64,000 nt of DNA from positions 47,406 to 111,405 of the forward strand of contig NZ_LXEW01000018.1 of assembly GCF_001655055.1 (NCBI RefSeq). Direction: 5' to 3'. Shown piece after piece: positions 61,669-64,000 of this stretch; within the stretch, counting starts at the first letter, position 1, and the number at the start of each line of letters is the position of its first letter. The notes beneath the pieces were generated by a model. The model was given only the letters and a program-made list of their open reading frames with translations, was not told where the DNA came from and did no database searches. The position numbers and the translations under genes were made by a program. The stretch comes from Providencia heimbachae ATCC 35613 (GTDB lineage: Bacteria; Pseudomonadota; Gammaproteobacteria; Enterobacterales; Enterobacteriaceae).

Positions 61669-61915
61669 ATTTTTATTTACCTTCTTTTGTAAAACTTAGC
61701 CAATTCTCACTCTGCTTTCTTTTATTTTGCTTCAAAAAAAACCATCTATTAATCCATTGATATTAAAGAAAAATCAATAATTAGTAAGATTAAGATAATG
61801 AATCAATCATCAAAAACTGGGTTAATCTCATAAAAATGATAATTTCGCCTTATTTGTACTGCATTTCTGCTTTAATTTTCAGCGCATATCCCCTATCCTA
61901 GAGCTATTATTAATA

Positions 61916-61980
61916 TACTTGCCATACTTCAAGTTACAGGGCTATTGCTGCCATGCAGCTTCGAGTATTTTGGGTATAAC
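61916..61980. repeat. Short ERIC-derived element, copy C
   Basis: TACTTGCCATACTTCAAGTT, then a short core GCTATTGCTGCCATGCAGC, and TTCGAGTATTTTGGGTATAA. Both ends are recognisable ERIC termini in inverted orientation, joined by about 25 bases in place of the normal core. It lies 31 bases before the ygiB start. Confidence 0.6.
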
Positions 61981-62011
61981 ACCTTACTTACTTTTATTCA
62001 GGGTAATAACC

Positions 62012-62713
62012 ATGACCATGAAGCGCACCAAAAATATTAACCAAAACGCCTTCCGTAAGTCTTGGCGTTCATATCGTTTAGCGCCAGTTGCCGTTGCAGT
62101 TAGTGCTGTTTTTATGCTTTCTGCCTGTGAAGAAAGTGATGAAACCGTTTCGCTGTATACCAATGCACAGGATTGTAGCCAAGCGAATCCTTCACAAGCT
62201 GAACAGTGCACGGTTGCTTATAACAATGCTTTACAAGAAGCAGCAAAAACTGCGCCTAAATATGAAACGCAAGCGGACTGTATTGCTGAGTTTGGTGAAT
62301 CCATGTGTACTCAAGCACCAGCGCAAGCAGGCCTTGCAGGAACTAGCTCAACCAATGGTGAACAAACTGCACAAGCACAAAGCGGTGGCGGCAGCATGTG
62401 GATGCCATTGATGATGGGTTACATGATGGGCCGTATGATGGGCGGCGGTGCAGCCTCTCAACCATTATTTAGCTCAAAAAATCCAGCTAGCCCAGCTAAC
62501 GGCAAATTTGTTGATGCATCCGGCAAAAGCTATGGCTCTGCAACGGCCGGTGGCCGTTCAATGAGTGTACCAAAAACTGCGATGGCGCCTAAGCCACCGA
62601 CAACATCGACTGTCACTCGTGGCGGTTTTGGTGATAGCATTAATAAACAAGCTATGGCGCAACGTTCGTCTTCATCTGCAAAATCAACTTCCTCCCGTTC
62701 AATGGGTGGTTGA
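62012..62713 (+). CDS. ygiB: DUF1190 protein YgiB
   Basis: Conserved envelope protein of unknown function encoded with ygiC downstream of tolC. AGGG at 62000-62003 favours the ATG at 62012 (233 aa, [11 protein letters not shown]); the ATG at 62018 matches the E. coli start and is nearly as likely. A basic N-terminus and a hydrophobic stretch end in MLSAC, a plausible lipobox, suggesting a lipoprotein despite the long leader. Six cysteines follow the family pattern ([33 protein letters not shown]). A Gly/Met-rich segment [17 protein letters not shown], then SSKNPASP and a Ser-rich tail ending SRSMGG, complete the family pattern. Confidence 0.92.
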   Translation: MTMKRTKNINQNAFRKSWRSYRLAPVAVAVSAVFMLSACEESDETVSLYTNAQDCSQANPSQAEQCTVAYNNALQEAAKTAPKYETQADCIAEFGESMCTQAPAQAGLAGTSSTNGEQTAQAQSGGGSMWMPLMMGYMMGRMMGGGAASQPLFSSKNPASPANGKFVDASGKSYGSATAGGRSMSVPKTAMAPKPPTTSTVTRGGFGDSINKQAMAQRSSSSAKSTSSRSMGG

Positions 62714-62719
62714 TAAGTA

Positions 62720-63883
62720 ATGAAACGAGTACCCATTGTTGAACGCCCGAATTGGCGTGAAAAAGCCTCTGAATTTGGTTTTGAATTTCACACTATGTAT
62801 GGTGAGCCATACTGGTCTGAAGATGCTTACTACCAATTTACGATGGCTCAAATTGAAGAGATTGAAGATGCAACGGCTGAATTGCACCAAATGTGCTTGA
62901 AAGTCGTTGAGCGTGTTATTGAAAGTGATGAATTGCTCGCGCGTTTTCAAATTCCTAAGCACTGTTGGGAGTTTGTCCGTAGTTCATGGAAAAGCGAACA
63001 GCCTTCATTATATTCAAGGCTTGATCTAGCCTATGATGGCGTGAATCCACCAAAACTACTTGAAAATAATGCAGATACCCCCACGTCTCTGTATGAATCT
63101 GCCTTTTTTCAATGGGTTTGGCTGGAAGATCAAATCGCAGCTGGGAATCTACCAGAAAATGCGGATCAATTTAATAGTATTCAAGAGCAATTGATCGAAC
63201 GTTTTACACAGCTAAAAGATCAATACGGTTTCCGTCTACTGCACATGTCATGCTGTCGTGATACTGATGAAGATAGAGGCACCGTGCAATATCTGCAAGA
63301 TTGTGCAAATGAAGCAGGTGTTGCCACTGAATTTTTGTATATCGATGAAATTGGTTTAGGTGAAAAAGGTGAGTTCTCCGATACGCAAGATCAGGTTATT
63401 AGTAACCTGTTTAAATTGTATCCTTGGGAATTTATGCTACGCGAAATTTTCTCAACTAAATTGCAAGATGCCGGTGTTCGCTGGTTAGAACCTGCATGGA
63501 AGAGTATTATTTCTAACAAAGCGTTATTGCCAATGCTGTGGGAAATGTTCCCAGATCACCCAAATTTACTGCCCGCATACTTTGCTGATGGTAATAGCAA
63601 GCCAGAACTTGATAAATATGTGATTAAGCCACTATTCTCTCGCGAAGGTGCAAATATCCGTATTATCGATAACGGTAAAGAAATTGCCTCTGCTGATGGC
63701 CCATATGGCGAAGAAGGGATGATTATTCAACAATTCCACCCACTCCCTCAATTTGAAGGTAGCTATACCTTAGTCGGAAGTTGGTTGGTAAATGATCAGC
63801 CTGCAGGGATCTGTATTCGTGAAGATAAAGAATTGATCACTCAAGATTTATCGCGTTTTTATCCACATACGATCATCGACTAA
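62720..63883 (+). CDS. ygiC: Glutathionylspermidine-synthase-like ATP-grasp protein YgiC
   Basis: ATP-grasp C-N ligase-like protein resembling the synthetase domain of glutathionylspermidine synthase/amidase; the real substrate is not established. It has 387 residues (E. coli 386). The N-terminus [61 protein letters not shown] (ATP-binding region) and the C-terminal [22 protein letters not shown] block are family hallmarks. It starts six bases after ygiB and ends at a strong terminator, so ygiB-ygiC form a two-gene unit, which suggests a joint function. Confidence 0.94.
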   Translation: MKRVPIVERPNWREKASEFGFEFHTMYGEPYWSEDAYYQFTMAQIEEIEDATAELHQMCLKVVERVIESDELLARFQIPKHCWEFVRSSWKSEQPSLYSRLDLAYDGVNPPKLLENNADTPTSLYESAFFQWVWLEDQIAAGNLPENADQFNSIQEQLIERFTQLKDQYGFRLLHMSCCRDTDEDRGTVQYLQDCANEAGVATEFLYIDEIGLGEKGEFSDTQDQVISNLFKLYPWEFMLREIFSTKLQDAGVRWLEPAWKSIISNKALLPMLWEMFPDHPNLLPAYFADGNSKPELDKYVIKPLFSREGANIRIIDNGKEIASADGPYGEEGMIIQQFHPLPQFEGSYTLVGSWLVNDQPAGICIREDKELITQDLSRFYPHTIID

Positions 63884-63905
63884 AAATACGTTAATCATTT
63901 AAATT

Positions 63906-63937
63906 AGCCCAAAGCATTGATGTGCTTTGGGCTTTTT
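63906..63937 (+). terminator. ygiC terminator
   Basis: AGCCCAAAGCA (63906-63916), loop TTGATG, TGCTTTGGGCT (63923-63933), followed by TTTTCC. An 11-bp perfect stem. Confidence 0.93.
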
Positions 63938-64000
63938 CCTGTATGTTTCTTATCTTTTAGGGTTTCCCCAAAGAACCTCCCACAACATCCTAAATAATTT

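Larger units (their letters stand above)
61587..62011. other. tolC-ygiB intergenic region
   Basis: About 425 AT-rich bases. Contains a promoter-like -35 TTGACT (61643-61648) with the palindrome TAATCTG-GT-CAGATTA (61653-61668) in its spacer, and an ERIC-derived short element (61916-61980). No terminator between them, so the first could drive ygiB or an unannotated RNA. Confidence 0.55.

Overview
The window is a gene-dense, AT-rich stretch of a gammaproteobacterial chromosome. Nearly every protein reads as a close relative of an Enterobacterales core protein, and the GcvB RNA, the metZWV initiator-tRNA cluster and several ERIC repeats point to the same order. Low GC, a Vibrio-type ThyA and the ERIC style suggest Morganellaceae, most likely Providencia. 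That genus call is inference; a 16S or whole-genome comparison would settle it. I see no prophage, insertion sequence, integrase, CRISPR array, toxin cluster or secretion system. This is core genome, and the interest lies in regulatory sequences, repeats and a few lineage-specific departures.

Layout. Three blocks match three separate parts of the E. coli map. Block 1 (1-30643): xni, rlmM-ygdD, gcvA/gcvB, csdA-csdE, tcdA, mltA, metZWV, amiC, argA, an unrecognised 189-aa gene, recD-recB-ptrA-recC, the ppdC-ygdB-ppdB-ppdA pseudopilin genes, thyA, lgt, ptsP and rppH. Block 2 (30725-49546): a TPP-riboswitch-controlled thiBPQ operon, SOS-boxed polB, rapA, rluA, djlA, lptD-surA-pdxA-rsmA-apaG-apaH and folA. 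Block 3 (49846-63883): a LysE-type exporter, ftsP, plsC, parC, parE, yqiA, cpdA, nudF, tolC and ygiB-ygiC. Compared with E. coli, mutH, sgrR/sgrS, the ara operon, yabI, ygdI and yqiB are missing from the expected positions.

How the genes work together. RecBCD, Xni, PolB, RapA, ParC/ParE and ThyA/FolA cover recombination, replication, repair and dTMP supply. MltA, AmiC, FtsP, Lgt, LptD, SurA, PlsC, TolC and DjlA build or service the envelope. CsdA-CsdE and TcdA feed sulfur transfer and tRNA ct6A formation. GcvA/GcvB, RppH and PtsP are regulatory.

Most notable observations: an FtsP signal peptide without the twin-arginine pair; a 46-nt near-perfect hairpin ahead of tolC; a nested hairpin between the LexA site and the polB start; a TPP riboswitch whose alternative pairing can be read off the sequence; a CRP-S (competence-type) site upstream of the pseudopilin operon; a tandem array of truncated ERICs between apaH and folA; three short ERIC-derived miniature elements; a GcvB RNA with a shortened R1 seed; and the unrecognised gene between argA and recD. 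I did not find a clearly new multi-gene system.
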